Assembly: GCA_902381685.1 (NCBI GenBank)
Contig: LR698958.1
Coordinates: forward strand, 621,672-685,671
Length of the DNA: 64,000 bases
Source of the DNA: Lachnospiraceae bacterium
GTDB taxonomy: Bacteria; Bacillota; Clostridia; Lachnospirales; Lachnospiraceae
Direction: 5' to 3'
The notes beneath the pieces were generated by a model. The model had not been told where the DNA came from, searched no databases, and saw nothing but the letters and a program-made list of their open reading frames with translations. The position numbers and the translations under genes are program-made. Of this stretch, positions 25,014-33,639 are shown piece after piece. The first letter of the stretch is position 1. Each line of letters starts with the position of its first letter.

Positions 25014-26351
25014 TTATTCTGCCGTAGGAATCGCCTGTGTATCATCAACTTTTTTAAATACACATACGACACAGCAAAATGCCATGACGGCAACTGCAAC
25101 AACAACCCAGCCAAGACCGAGAGAATAAAGTGGAAGGGAATGACAAAGTTTATTTACAAAACCAAACTTCACTCCGACTTTTTCGAGAGCATAAATCACA
25201 CTGATAACTCCGACTGCCCCGATTGTACAAGGATAGATATACGGGTTGCGTTTTAACCATGTATCGCAAAGTCCAAGTACGATTAGCATAATGGAGATTG
25301 GATAAATTGCGTCAAGTACAGGAACAGAAATACTTAAAATCATATTTAATCCCTGATTACATACGATAAACGAAAATCCTGCAATCACGCATACCCATTT
25401 GCGATAAGAAAACTTACTTGTCAGTGTGGAAAAATACTGTGAAATGGAAGTAATCAATCCAACACATGTTGTTAGGCATGCCAATGTAAAAATTGCAGCC
25501 AGCAGGATTGCTCCGGTGTCTCCGAAAAGTTCATGGACGATGCAGCGAAGTGTCCACGCACCGTTTTCCTGAATGTCAAATACCCCCGAAGAACTCATTC
25601 CCATGTAAGCGAGCATCAAATATACGGCTGCCAGAATTGTTCCGGCAAAAATCCCTGTTGTAACCGTGTAGTGCATAACGCCTTTTTTCTCTTTTACGCC
25701 AAGCCCACGGATAGTTGTGGCGATGACAAGACCGAAGTTCAATGCGGCAATAGTGTCCATTGTCAGATACCCTTCCAAGAATCCTTTTACCATCGGATTA
25801 GCGTTATAACTTTCCTGTGCAGGTGCAACATCAACAGTTCCTTTAAACAGAAAACTGAAAAACAGAAAGAGTAATAAACAAAGTAAAGAAGGTGTCAGCA
25901 CTTTTCCGATTCGTTCCACCAGTTTGTTCGGTGTCATTGCAAGCCACCCTGCAAGTAAAAAGAATACGAATGAAAATGCAAGCATGGATAAAGTCAAATT
26001 TGTTCCTTCCGGAAGGTAAGGCGCTACTGCCATCTCAAAAGGAAGGGAAGCGGCACGCGGAATGCCAAGTCCCGGACCGATGGATAAATAAATCAAAATA
26101 GTAAACACAATGGCAAATTTAGGATTTACTTTCCGTGAAAGCCTTTCCAGTCCGTCAAACCGCGCCACAACGATAACACCCAAAACCGGGAGGGCAACAG
26201 CCGTAATCAGGAAGGTTAAAATTGCCAAAGGAGTATGTTCACCGGCGTTCTGTCCCAAAAATGGAGGGAAAATCAGGTTTCCTGCTCCAAAAAACAGTGA
26301 AAACAACATAAAACTTACGAGTAAAACTTGTCTTTTCTTTAATTTCATCAT
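25014..26351 (-). CDS. brnQ: Branched-chain amino acid:cation symporter BrnQ
   Basis: A 445-residue LIVCS-family permease for Leu/Ile/Val uptake with Na+ or H+. The N-terminus LLVSFMLFSLFFGAGNLIFPP is the family signature, followed by SIGPGLGIPRAASLPFE near 92. About 12 membrane segments are visible. The length is standard. Tandem ATGs at 26351 and 26348 follow GAGGATTTT. Upstream on the same strand is a T-box leader with an apparent Ile specifier, so expression should rise when tRNA-Ile is uncharged. Confidence 0.93.
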   Translation of the reverse strand: MMKLKKRQVLLVSFMLFSLFFGAGNLIFPPFLGQNAGEHTPLAILTFLITAVALPVLGVIVVARFDGLERLSRKVNPKFAIVFTILIYLSIGPGLGIPRAASLPFEMAVAPYLPEGTNLTLSMLAFSFVFFLLAGWLAMTPNKLVERIGKVLTPSLLCLLLFLFFSFLFKGTVDVAPAQESYNANPMVKGFLEGYLTMDTIAALNFGLVIATTIRGLGVKEKKGVMHYTVTTGIFAGTILAAVYLMLAYMGMSSSGVFDIQENGAWTLRCIVHELFGDTGAILLAAIFTLACLTTCVGLITSISQYFSTLTSKFSYRKWVCVIAGFSFIVCNQGLNMILSISVPVLDAIYPISIMLIVLGLCDTWLKRNPYIYPCTIGAVGVISVIYALEKVGVKFGFVNKLCHSLPLYSLGLGWVVVAVAVMAFCCVVCVFKKVDDTQAIPTAE

Positions 26352-26437
26352 AAAATCCTCCTCAAAATAAAATCATTGCATTTGATACAATCTTCGCTAT
26401 GACGGGAGTGTAAGTAGTGCTGTCACTGATAATTGAG

Positions 26438-26690
26438 TATAAAAAAATCGTCCTATGAAAAGGACGATTATCAATCGTGGTACCACCTTAATTCCCGAGT
26501 ATAAACTCAGCTCATATCGCATCATCTAATGCGTGTCACCTGTAACGTGGCTTAACTCCGGCTTGCTTACTTGCATTTCAGCGTGCTTCTCAAAGATGAT
26601 TTCATCTGTCAGGTTCATTAGTAACTCACACCGACCGTTACCTCTCTGAAAAATCCACTGAAGATTACTTGTTCTTATCAACGAATTTGT
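26438..26690 (-). promoter_or_regulatory. T-box riboswitch leader (probable tRNA-Ile) of brnQ
   Basis: The T-box core GGTGGTACCACG (26476-26487, minus) precedes a terminator AATCGTCC/GGACGATT with a long T run (26440-26470). Upstream are the stem I elements including AGAGAGG and the typical GGTGTGAG region. A GAA-AUC-A string at 26597-26603 fits the specifier loop and would read Ile. The antiterminator forms when uncharged tRNA pairs with the T-box. Specifier choice is by eye. Confidence 0.85.
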
Positions 26691-26701
26691 AATATGGGTG
26701 T

Positions 26702-26730
26702 ATTATATTTGATTTGTAAGAAATTTGCAA
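26702..26730 (-). promoter_or_regulatory. Promoter of the brnQ T-box leader
   Basis: On the minus strand TTGCAA (26725-26730) and TATAAT (26702-26707) are spaced by 17 bases, placing the start of transcription just before the T-box leader. Confidence 0.7.
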
Positions 26731-26760
26731 GTGGTTTTTATAAAAAAATTATTTTCTATA

Positions 26761-28293
26761 AACCATTTTTGATAAAGTCCTTATATATCACTTGATTATG
26801 TCCCAAGTGATAATATGGTGTATGATAAAACCTCACACTATAGAAGAGGTATACACAGATTGAAAAGGGTGGATAAGAATGAATGAACAACTTAAGTATG
26901 AAGTGATTAAGTCACTAGTAGACCATAATGGTAACAAAGGCTGCGGCTTTGAACTCGGTTGTACTACAAGGCACATCAATCGATTAATTCAAAAATACAC
27001 AGAATGGTAAGGCTGCCTTTATTCATGGTAACAGAGGCAGAAGACCTCTACATTCTTTACAGAATCTCAAAACTGGAATCTTAACTCTATACAACAACAA
27101 GTACTATGACGCTACATTTACTTACGCCTGTGAACTGCTTGCATGACGGGATTTTTATCTCTCCTTCTGCTCTTACAAAGATTATGTATGAAAACTTTAT
27201 TCCTTCACCCAGAACTACCAAAACAGTCCGCAAACGCTTAGCAAAGAACTTCGTACACAACAAAAGTATGTTTCTACAAAGAAAAACAAGATGAACTTCA
27301 GGCTGCTATCGTTACAGTGGAAACCCCTCACTCCAGACGTCCAAGATGTGTCTACTTTGGTGAAATGCTTCAGATGGATGCTTCCGTTCATCTGGTTTGG
27401 CAATGCAAAAACAAATCTTCATATCGCCATTGATGATTCTACCAGCCGTATTGTTGGTGCCTTTTTTGATGAACAGGAATCCTTAAATGGTTATTATAAC
27501 GTATTCCATCAGATCCTTACTACTTATGGAATTCCTGCTATGTTTTATACGGATAGAAGAACTGTTTTTGAATACCGGAATAAAAAATGAATAAAACAGA
27601 ATTGGATACTTACACCCAGTTTAGTTACGCCTGTAAGCAATTGGGCGTAGAAATAAAAACAACAAGTATTGCTCAGGCAAAAGGGCGTGTAGAAAGGGCT
27701 TTTCAAACTTTACAGCAACGCCTGCCAATCGCATTACGTCTGGCAGGCATCACAACCATCAGCGAAGCAAATATATTCCTAAACTCCTACATAAAGGAAT
27801 ATAACGCGAAATTCGCTCTTCCTATCAACAATAACAAATCTGTATTTGAAAAGCAACCCGATTGTGAAACAATCAATCAGATTCTTGCAGTCTTAACAGA
27901 ACGAACTGTTGACTGTGGGCATTGTATTAAATTTCAAAAACAGTACTATAAAACAATTAACGAATGCGGAATACAGGTGCATTACCATAAAGGCACAAAG
28001 GGATTGGTTATACAGACCTTTGATAAGAGATTACTGTTTTCTGTAAATAATAAGATTTATGAACTGGAAGTTGTGCCGTTACATGAACCCCTTTCAAAAA
28101 ATTTTGACCTCCAGCCTTTGAAGGAAAAACCACGAAAGCGGAATCTACCATCGCCAAAGCACCCATGGAGAATGTCTACTTTTCTTCAGTTCAAAAATCA
28201 TAAGATAACAGAAACTATGCTTATATGCTAAAATATGCACCGGGAAACCGGTGCATATCATAAAAAATTTTTAGGACATAATCAAAAATGGTT
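26761..28293 (+). mobile_element. Decayed ISNCY-like insertion element
   Basis: Outer ends AACCATTTTTGATAAAGTCC (left) and, reversed from the right, AACCATTTTTGATTATGTCC are near-perfect inverted repeats. The string TTGATTATGTCC recurs just inside the left end. Between them lies one transposase gene broken by several frameshifts and stops. A perfect 11-bp hairpin with a GAAA loop (28233-28258) follows the gene. No target duplication was seen. The element is no longer able to move on its own. Confidence 0.7.
26879..28231 (+). pseudogene. ISNCY-type transposase, multiply frameshifted
   Basis: Starts MNEQLKYEVIKSLVDHNGNK with a helix-turn-helix, stops near 27007, and continues in other frames through GNRGRRPLHSLQN. 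The catalytic part IAIDDSTSRIVGAFFDEQES and then YGIPAMFYTDRRTVFEYRNK is readable at 27291-27590. After a stop, KQLGVEIKTTSIAQAKGRVE and the C-terminus run from 27587 to 28231. The DDE elements IDD, YTDRR and KGRVER are all recognisable, so loss is by small indels and stops only. At least three disruptions are present. Confidence 0.8.
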
Positions 28294-28306
28294 GACACAA
28301 AGAAAA

Positions 28307-28343
28307 TGTGATTTTATCACAAAGAAAATGTGATTTTATCACA
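28307..28343 (+). promoter_or_regulatory. Tandem CRP/FNR-like palindromes and promoter of the rhodanese operon
   Basis: TGTGATTTTATCACA occurs at 28307-28321 and again at 28329-28343, 22 bases apart as part of a 22-bp tandem repeat. A TATAAT at 28364-28369 puts transcription near 28376, so the palindrome centres lie near -40 and -62, the classic positions for CRP/FNR-family activators. The -35 box is poor (ACAGTA), as expected for an activated promoter. The regulator is not in the window. Confidence 0.6.
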
Positions 28344-28401
28344 GTAAATAAAAAGAAATTTGTTATAATAAAGAGAAAAGACGATAAAGGAGGATAAGAA
28401 A

Positions 28402-28695
28402 ATGAATGAAACATTAATAATAGAAGAAGGGTTACAAAAACTGAATGAAACTGAGAATGCGGTACTTTTAGATGTCAGATCAACTGAGGAATACCACGAG
28501 GGACATCTGGAGGGCAGTTTAAATATTCCGATTAACCGCCTGCCAACTATTTCGCTTCCGAAAGAGACACCGATTTTTGTGTATTGCTTAAGCGGAGCAA
28601 GATCAAAAAGAGCGGCAGATTTTTTAAATAAAATAGGATATACGGCAACAAATATAGGTGGTATTGCCGGTTATCACGGAAGGTTAGTGTTATAA
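28402..28695 (+). CDS. Rhodanese-like sulfurtransferase
   Basis: A single-domain rhodanese of 97 residues. LLDVRSTEEYHEGHLEGSLN (about 22-41) is the CH2-type motif, and the catalytic Cys is in the loop CLSGARS (about 62-68), which should carry a persulfide. Such proteins move sulfane sulfur or detoxify cyanide or sulfide. The start follows AAGGAGGATAAG. The HAD gene begins 2 bases after the stop. Tandem activator-like sites upstream suggest control by redox, oxygen or a small effector. Confidence 0.9.
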   Translation: MNETLIIEEGLQKLNETENAVLLDVRSTEEYHEGHLEGSLNIPINRLPTISLPKETPIFVYCLSGARSKRAADFLNKIGYTATNIGGIAGYHGRLVL

Positions 28696-28697
28696 AG

Positions 28698-29351
28698 ATG
28701 AGGGCGGTTATATTTGATATGGACGGGGTTCTGATTGACACGGAGAAATATTTAGTGAAATTTTGGTGTCAGGCGGGAAGAGAATTCGGTTATGATATGA
28801 AAAGGGAAGATGCCCTGATGATTAGAAGTCTGGCAGGAAAATATGCAAAACCGAAATTGCAGTCGATTTACGGAAAAGACTTTGACTATGCTGCCGTGAG
28901 AAGCAGAAGAAAAGAGTTGATGAAAGACTGGCTGGAACAAAACGGAATTGAGAAGAAAAAGGGTGTAGATGAGATTTTACCTTATATAAAGAAGCAGGGA
29001 TTGAAAATAGCAGTGGCAACTGCCACAGATGAGGAGAGGGCAATACATTATTTAAAAGAAATTGGTATTTATCATTGGTTTGACAAGGTGATTTGTGCAA
29101 ATATGGTGGAAAATGGAAAACCGATGCCGGACATCTATCTGTATGCCTGTGAGCAGATTGGGGAAGAGCCGAAGGACTGCTATGCCGTGGAAGATTCGCC
29201 AAACGGGGTACGGTCTGCGTCAGCGGCAGGCTGCAGAACAATTATGGTTCCGGATTTGACGGAGCCGGATAAAGAAACAGAGAAGTTACTTTATGTAAAA
29301 GCAGCTTCCCTGTCAGAACTTAAAGATGTTTTTTCTCGAGAGAACCGATAA
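28698..29351 (+). CDS. HAD-family phosphatase/phosphoglucomutase-like
   Basis: A 217-residue haloacid dehalogenase-type hydrolase with a C1 cap. Motif I is DMDGVLIDTE (7-16), motif II is the T of VATATDEE near 106, and motifs III/IV are KPMPDIY and EDSPNGV near 140-165. This resembles beta-phosphoglucomutase and sugar-phosphate phosphatases; the substrate is not known. It is translationally close to the rhodanese gene. Its last 32 bases overlap the end of the convergent FNT gene. Confidence 0.9.
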   Translation: MRAVIFDMDGVLIDTEKYLVKFWCQAGREFGYDMKREDALMIRSLAGKYAKPKLQSIYGKDFDYAAVRSRRKELMKDWLEQNGIEKKKGVDEILPYIKKQGLKIAVATATDEERAIHYLKEIGIYHWFDKVICANMVENGKPMPDIYLYACEQIGEEPKDCYAVEDSPNGVRSASAAGCRTIMVPDLTEPDKETEKLLYVKAASLSELKDVFSRENR

Positions 29352-29946
29352 GCAGTCCGCCGACAACGTTTCCTGCGGTAACGATTCCAAGTACTTTTAA
29401 GAATGGCATAACCTGTACACCGAAAGCCCAACCGTATGCGGAGAGATAATACATATTTGCAACGATATGGTCATATCCTCCGAAAACAAATGCGGTAATC
29501 AGAAGCCATACATAAAAAATTTGTGGGAAAGAACCTACAGGATATTTCTTTCCGAGAAGAACGGCATAACTTACAAAAAGTGCGCAGATAATCCCCATAA
29601 TAAATAAACTGAGAGGAGAATCTGCAAGTTTTGTATCTACGATTGGTTGAAGACGTTCTAAAATTTTACTTTCAAATCTGCAAAAATGTACGAGTGTAGC
29701 AACGAGAAAAGCACCCACACCGTTTCCAAACCATGCGACAATTAGATCTTTCAGATGATATTCTTTTGTGGCAGCCATAAGCGGACATACTCTCGTAAAC
29801 AGCATATTGCTGAAGTTAAATACAAGAAAAATTCCCGTAGCAAAGAAAAGCGAAGCCACGATCTGATTTGGAATAATCAGGAAAGTCATTGCACCAAGTG
29901 AGATATAAGCGCCTGCCATTAAGCCGCTGAAAAAATTCTGTTTCAT
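29320..29946 (-). CDS. Formate/nitrite transporter (FNT) family channel
   Basis: A 208-residue membrane protein with six hydrophobic segments. AGAYISLGAMTFLI, then GNGVGAFLVATLVHF, a central loop, and FGGYDHIVANMYYL followed by TAGNVVGGLLIGS match FNT proteins (FocA, NirC, HSC), which form pentameric anion channels. It is shorter than FocA by about 70 residues but contains all six helices. The specific anion (formate, nitrite, hydrosulfide) is not certain. Given the adjacent rhodanese, a sulfide channel is a possible reading. Confidence 0.85.
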   Translation of the reverse strand: MKQNFFSGLMAGAYISLGAMTFLIIPNQIVASLFFATGIFLVFNFSNMLFTRVCPLMAATKEYHLKDLIVAWFGNGVGAFLVATLVHFCRFESKILERLQPIVDTKLADSPLSLFIMGIICALFVSYAVLLGKKYPVGSFPQIFYVWLLITAFVFGGYDHIVANMYYLSAYGWAFGVQVMPFLKVLGIVTAGNVVGGLLIGSLEKKHL

Positions 29947-30063
29947 ATGTTCCTACTCCTTTAGTATTTTATCTTTTGTTAAAAAACTCAATCTTTACGA
30001 GTTTACCACATTTGACATACTTTTAACAAGAGAAAAAACAGATTTTGTCCCCCGATTTTCTAA

Positions 30064-30093
30064 TTGACAGAAGTGCGGCGAATGTGCTATTGT
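30064..30093 (+). promoter_or_regulatory. Promoter upstream of the 135-residue protein and Na/Pi gene
   Basis: TTGACA (30064-30069) and TATTGT (30088-30093) with an 18-base spacer, about 28 bases before the ATG at 30121. Confidence 0.45.
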
Positions 30094-30120
30094 GCTAAGT
30101 GGTGAAAAAGAAGAAAGGGT

Positions 30121-30528
30121 ATGGCGATGAAGAAAATAGTAATGTTTTTTCTGATCATGATACTCGCATTTGCAAATATAGATGAATGGATTGTGGCGGA
30201 GGAGCCGTTATCCATATATACGCAAGATAAGAATACGATGAAAAAGCGTTTTTTAGAGCGGGTAGTGGAAAAAGAAAGTGCCGTGATGATGGTGCGGGGA
30301 AAAGTACAGACAAGCACACCGGCAGTGAGAAAGAATGGAGTTAAACTACTTTTTTGTTTTCTCATAATGTGTTTCCTCTATTTTCAGTCAAAGAAAGGCA
30401 GCAGAGGAGAGACATTTTTAGAAATACAGGATTTTCTGGAATATCATATTCGGCGAATGCGCCAGATACATCAGATGGACGGAAAGAAAAAAGGTATCTG
30501 TTGTATAGGGAACAAAAGCATAGGATAA
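30121..30528 (+). CDS. Small membrane-associated protein, unknown
   Basis: A 135-residue protein with an N-terminal hydrophobic segment (about 4-19) ending near the acidic AEEP, like a signal peptide or anchor. A second hydrophobic helix LLFCFLIMCFLYFQ lies near 78-91, and a basic C-terminal tail follows. No family is recognised. The AAGAAAGGGT site before 30121 and the 25-base gap to the Na/Pi symporter suggest a shared transcript. Confidence 0.6.
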   Translation: MAMKKIVMFFLIMILAFANIDEWIVAEEPLSIYTQDKNTMKKRFLERVVEKESAVMMVRGKVQTSTPAVRKNGVKLLFCFLIMCFLYFQSKKGSRGETFLEIQDFLEYHIRRMRQIHQMDGKKKGICCIGNKSIG

Positions 30529-30553
30529 GATAGGAAAGAAAGGATAAAGAAAA

Positions 30554-32182
30554 ATGGGAATGACAGAGGTATTCATGTTACTCGGCGGACTTGCATTGTT
30601 TTTATACGGAATGCAGATGATGAGTAACGGGCTGGAAGCGGCAGCAGGTAATAAAATGAAGAAAATTTTGGAGAGGGTGACATCTAACCGTATTATAGGC
30701 GTACTTGTCGGTGCGGCAATTACGGCGGTTATTCAATCTTCTTCAGCGACTACGGTTATGGTAGTTGGATTTGTAAACTCAGGATTGATGACATTGAATC
30801 AGGCAGTGTGGGTAATCATGGGTGCCAATATCGGTACGACAATTACAGGGCAGTTAATTGCACTTGATATTGGGGCGATTGCACCGCTGATTGCATTTAT
30901 CGGTGTAGCGTCCATCATGTTTATTAAAAATGAGAAAGTAAAACATATAAGTGAAATTTTAGCCGGACTTGGAATTTTATTTATCGGTATGGAGACAATG
31001 GGAAGTGCGATGGCACCTCTTCAGGAATCTGAAACATTTATCGGATTTATGGCAAATGCAAGCAATCCGATAGTAGGTATTCTTGTTGGTGCGATATTTA
31101 CTGCGATTATTCAGTCTTCATCAGCATCTGTAGGTATTTTACAGGCGTTGGCGCAGACGGGAGTAGTTCCTCTTTCAAGTGCCGTATACATTTTGTTTGG
31201 ACAGAATATTGGTACATGTATCACAGCGGTACTCGCATCTATCGGTACAAAAACAAATGCGAAGAGAACAACGGTTATTCATTTGATGTTTAACATTATC
31301 GGTTCAATATTATTTACGATTATTTGTCTGTTGACACCATTTGTACATTTGGTAGAGACGTTAACACCGGGGGATACGGTTGCACAGATTGCCAATGTAC
31401 ATACAATCTTTAACGTTACAACAACATTATTACTTCTCCCTGTAGGAACTTACATGGCGAAATTGGCAGTGAAAATCCTTCCTGAATCAAAAGAGGAGGA
31501 AGAGGGAGAACATAAATTGGCATACATCGAAAAATTTGAGAGCAGTTATGCAGTAGGTAACGCTGCGCTTGCGATTTCTCAGGTAGAAGGCGAAGTAGAC
31601 CGTATGCTTACAATGGTAAAGAAAAATACGGAAACAGGTTTCGAGGCCTTGCTTCACAAAGATAAAATTGACGAAGAGAAAATGTTGGACAGAGAAGAAT
31701 ACATCGATTACCTTAATAAAGAAATCTCTAAATATATTGTAGGTCTTATGGGCACAGAGATGGCAGATGAAGATTTGAGAAGAATCAATGCGTATTACAA
31801 AATTATCTCCAATATTGAACGTGTCGGTGACCATGCAATGAACTTCTTGGGATATGCAAAAGATTTGAAAATCTGGGACATGAAACTTTCGGGACATGCC
31901 TTAAAAGAGATTGAAGAGATGAAAGGGTTATGTGCAAAAGCATTGGAGGACATTACTGTTTCAGATATATCTAAAGCAGGAAATATTTTGGAAATGGCTG
32001 CGAAAAATGAACAGAAGATTGATGATATGAAAGAAATCTATCTGAAAGAGCAGATTGAGAGAATGAAAACGGGTGACTGTAAAGCAGAAACAGGTATTAT
32101 TTTCTCGGAAATTCTTACGGATTTCGAAAGAATTGGTGATCATATATTAAATATTGGTGAACAATACAACGAAATGATGTAA
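30554..32182 (+). CDS. Na+/phosphate cotransporter family protein with PhoU domain
   Basis: A 542-residue protein. Residues about 1-310 form the NptA-like transporter with two inverted QSSS repeats: IQSSSATTVMVVGFVNSG (about 58-75) and IQSSSASVGILQALAQTG (about 190-207). A C-terminal PhoU-type helical domain (about 335-540) includes IERVGDHAMNF and FERIGDHILNI, the paired E/D-RxGDH motifs that bind metal. Such proteins take up phosphate with sodium or control its balance. The start follows AGGATAAAGAAAA. Confidence 0.93.
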   Translation: MGMTEVFMLLGGLALFLYGMQMMSNGLEAAAGNKMKKILERVTSNRIIGVLVGAAITAVIQSSSATTVMVVGFVNSGLMTLNQAVWVIMGANIGTTITGQLIALDIGAIAPLIAFIGVASIMFIKNEKVKHISEILAGLGILFIGMETMGSAMAPLQESETFIGFMANASNPIVGILVGAIFTAIIQSSSASVGILQALAQTGVVPLSSAVYILFGQNIGTCITAVLASIGTKTNAKRTTVIHLMFNIIGSILFTIICLLTPFVHLVETLTPGDTVAQIANVHTIFNVTTTLLLLPVGTYMAKLAVKILPESKEEEEGEHKLAYIEKFESSYAVGNAALAISQVEGEVDRMLTMVKKNTETGFEALLHKDKIDEEKMLDREEYIDYLNKEISKYIVGLMGTEMADEDLRRINAYYKIISNIERVGDHAMNFLGYAKDLKIWDMKLSGHALKEIEEMKGLCAKALEDITVSDISKAGNILEMAAKNEQKIDDMKEIYLKEQIERMKTGDCKAETGIIFSEILTDFERIGDHILNIGEQYNEMM

Positions 32183-32254
32183 TAACATTGCTAGTTTTTT
32201 TGGAAAGCGGTATAATAAATCTAAGACGCATAATAAAGCAAAGGAGGCTTTCTT

Positions 32255-33094
32255 ATGAAGATAGATATGCACTGTCATGTGAAGGAAGGTTCAATTGACA
32301 GCAAAGTGAGTTTAGAAGAATATATTACGATTTTAAAACAACAGGGTTTTCAGGGAATGTTGATTACAGACCATAACACTTACAAAGGATACCGTTACTG
32401 GAAAGAGCATATACGTGGGAAGAAACATACGGATTTCGTCGTATTGAAGGGAATTGAGTATGATACCCGTGATGCGGGACATATTATTGTTATTATGCCG
32501 GAAGGTGTGAAGATGCGTCTTTTGGAAGTAAAGGGACTTCCGGTTTCCGTTTTAATTGATTTTGTTCATAAGAACGGGGGAATTTTAGGTCCTGCTCACC
32601 CATGCGGAGAGAAGTATTTAAGTTATACGAACACAAAAAGATTTTTTAAATCACCGGAATTAATCAAGAGATTTGATTTCTTCGAGGGCTTTAATGCATG
32701 CGAATCGGAAGTGTCAAATGAAGCGGCGATGAAGTTGGTTACTCGCTATCATAAACCGGGCATTGCGGGAAGCGACTCCCACAAGCCTGAATGTGTGGGG
32801 AAGGCATATACGATTTTGCCGGAATATGTCACTTGCGAAACGGAACTGATTACATTAATCCGAAAGAAAGTACCGATTGAAATCGGCGGAACATTGTATG
32901 AGAAGACAACAAAAGAGAAATTGGGAAAAGCAAGTAAAATTTTGACGTATTCTTTTTGGATATATAATAAAGGTGGAAATCTTTTGAAAGCCTATAAGAG
33001 AAAAGGAAAAGAGAAGGAAGAAAATCCGGTGGACGCAATTGATCCTATTGAAATGGAACTTTTGGCGAAGAAAAAATTAAAAAATATATCATAG
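32255..33094 (+). CDS. PHP-domain phosphoesterase
   Basis: A 279-residue metal-dependent phosphoesterase of the PHP superfamily. Metal-binding motifs are DMHCHVK (4-10), TDHN (about 38-41), a GIEY Glu near 70, PAHPCGEK near 112 and GSDSHKPECVG near 175. YciV-like PHP proteins hydrolyse 3',5'-nucleoside bisphosphates or related substrates; the target here is unknown. The AAAGGAGGC site precedes the start. A GAAGGTATG/CATACCTTC hairpin follows at 33098-33128. Confidence 0.88.
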   Translation: MKIDMHCHVKEGSIDSKVSLEEYITILKQQGFQGMLITDHNTYKGYRYWKEHIRGKKHTDFVVLKGIEYDTRDAGHIIVIMPEGVKMRLLEVKGLPVSVLIDFVHKNGGILGPAHPCGEKYLSYTNTKRFFKSPELIKRFDFFEGFNACESEVSNEAAMKLVTRYHKPGIAGSDSHKPECVGKAYTILPEYVTCETELITLIRKKVPIEIGGTLYEKTTKEKLGKASKILTYSFWIYNKGGNLLKAYKRKGKEKEENPVDAIDPIEMELLAKKKLKNIS

Positions 33095-33097
33095 AGT

Positions 33098-33128
33098 GAA
33101 GGTATGTCTTTGGGCATACCTTCTTTGT
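33098..33128 (+). terminator. Terminator-like hairpin after the PHP gene
   Basis: GAAGGTATG pairs with CATACCTTC across a short loop, followed by TTTG. The T tail is short, so termination may be partial. Confidence 0.5.
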
Positions 33129-33144
33129 ATAGGAGAGTGAAAAT

Positions 33145-33555
33145 ATAGAGGTATTACGGACTGGTATATGGATATTTATATTGATAAATATTTCCATAGG
33201 GGATATAAAAAATAAGACAATCAACAGGAAATGGATTTATGCCCTGTTCTTTTGTGGTTTCTGGAAAGGTGTTACGTTGGAACAGTTTATGGGAGCGGGC
33301 GTGGCGGGAATTGTCTTTTTTCTTATTTTATTTTTTACTCCGGGAAGTTTTGGCGGCGGTGATGTAAAATTAAGTCTTGCACTTGGATACTATTTGGGTG
33401 CTGAAAAATGGTTTTACAGTTTTGCGATTGCCGTATTTTTAGCAGGAATGGTTATTGTGGGAAAATATATTTCGGGAAAGATAAATAAAAAAGAAGAAAT
33501 TGCATTTGGACCTTATCTTTGTCTTGGAGCAGTATTAGTGAAAATTTTTATGTAA
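33145..33555 (+). CDS. Prepilin peptidase-like protein (A24), unusual start
   Basis: A short type 4 prepilin leader peptidase. The catalytic Asp motif ISIGDIKNKTI and the second Asp motif SFGGGDVKLSLALG are present, with four to five membrane segments. The only canonical start in frame is TTG at 33181, which cuts the first helix. The frame is open back to 33133, and reading from AUA at 33145 gives a complete first helix (EVLRTGIWIFILIN), placed 9 bases after an AGGAGAG. An AUA start is therefore proposed. No pilin or secretion genes lie nearby, so it is an orphan. Confidence 0.7.
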   Translation: MEVLRTGIWIFILINISIGDIKNKTINRKWIYALFFCGFWKGVTLEQFMGAGVAGIVFFLILFFTPGSFGGGDVKLSLALGYYLGAEKWFYSFAIAVFLAGMVIVGKYISGKINKKEEIAFGPYLCLGAVLVKIFM

Positions 33556-33639
33556 ATAATAGTGACAGAATGATAGTGAATTGATATAATTATTAAGGTT
33601 AGGCTATTGTAATATTTATATAAGCAAGGAGATAGAGTC

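Noticed and set aside
22746..28300. Possible CRISPR array near the Cas4 relic
   Set aside because: No regularly spaced direct repeats are present. The only tandem repeat (28296-28339) has two 22-bp units and acts as a promoter element.
30000..30075. TTGTTAAAA / TTTTAACAA half-sites as a Rex operator before the FNT gene
   Set aside because: The halves are about 50 bases apart rather than 4, so a Rex box is not supported.
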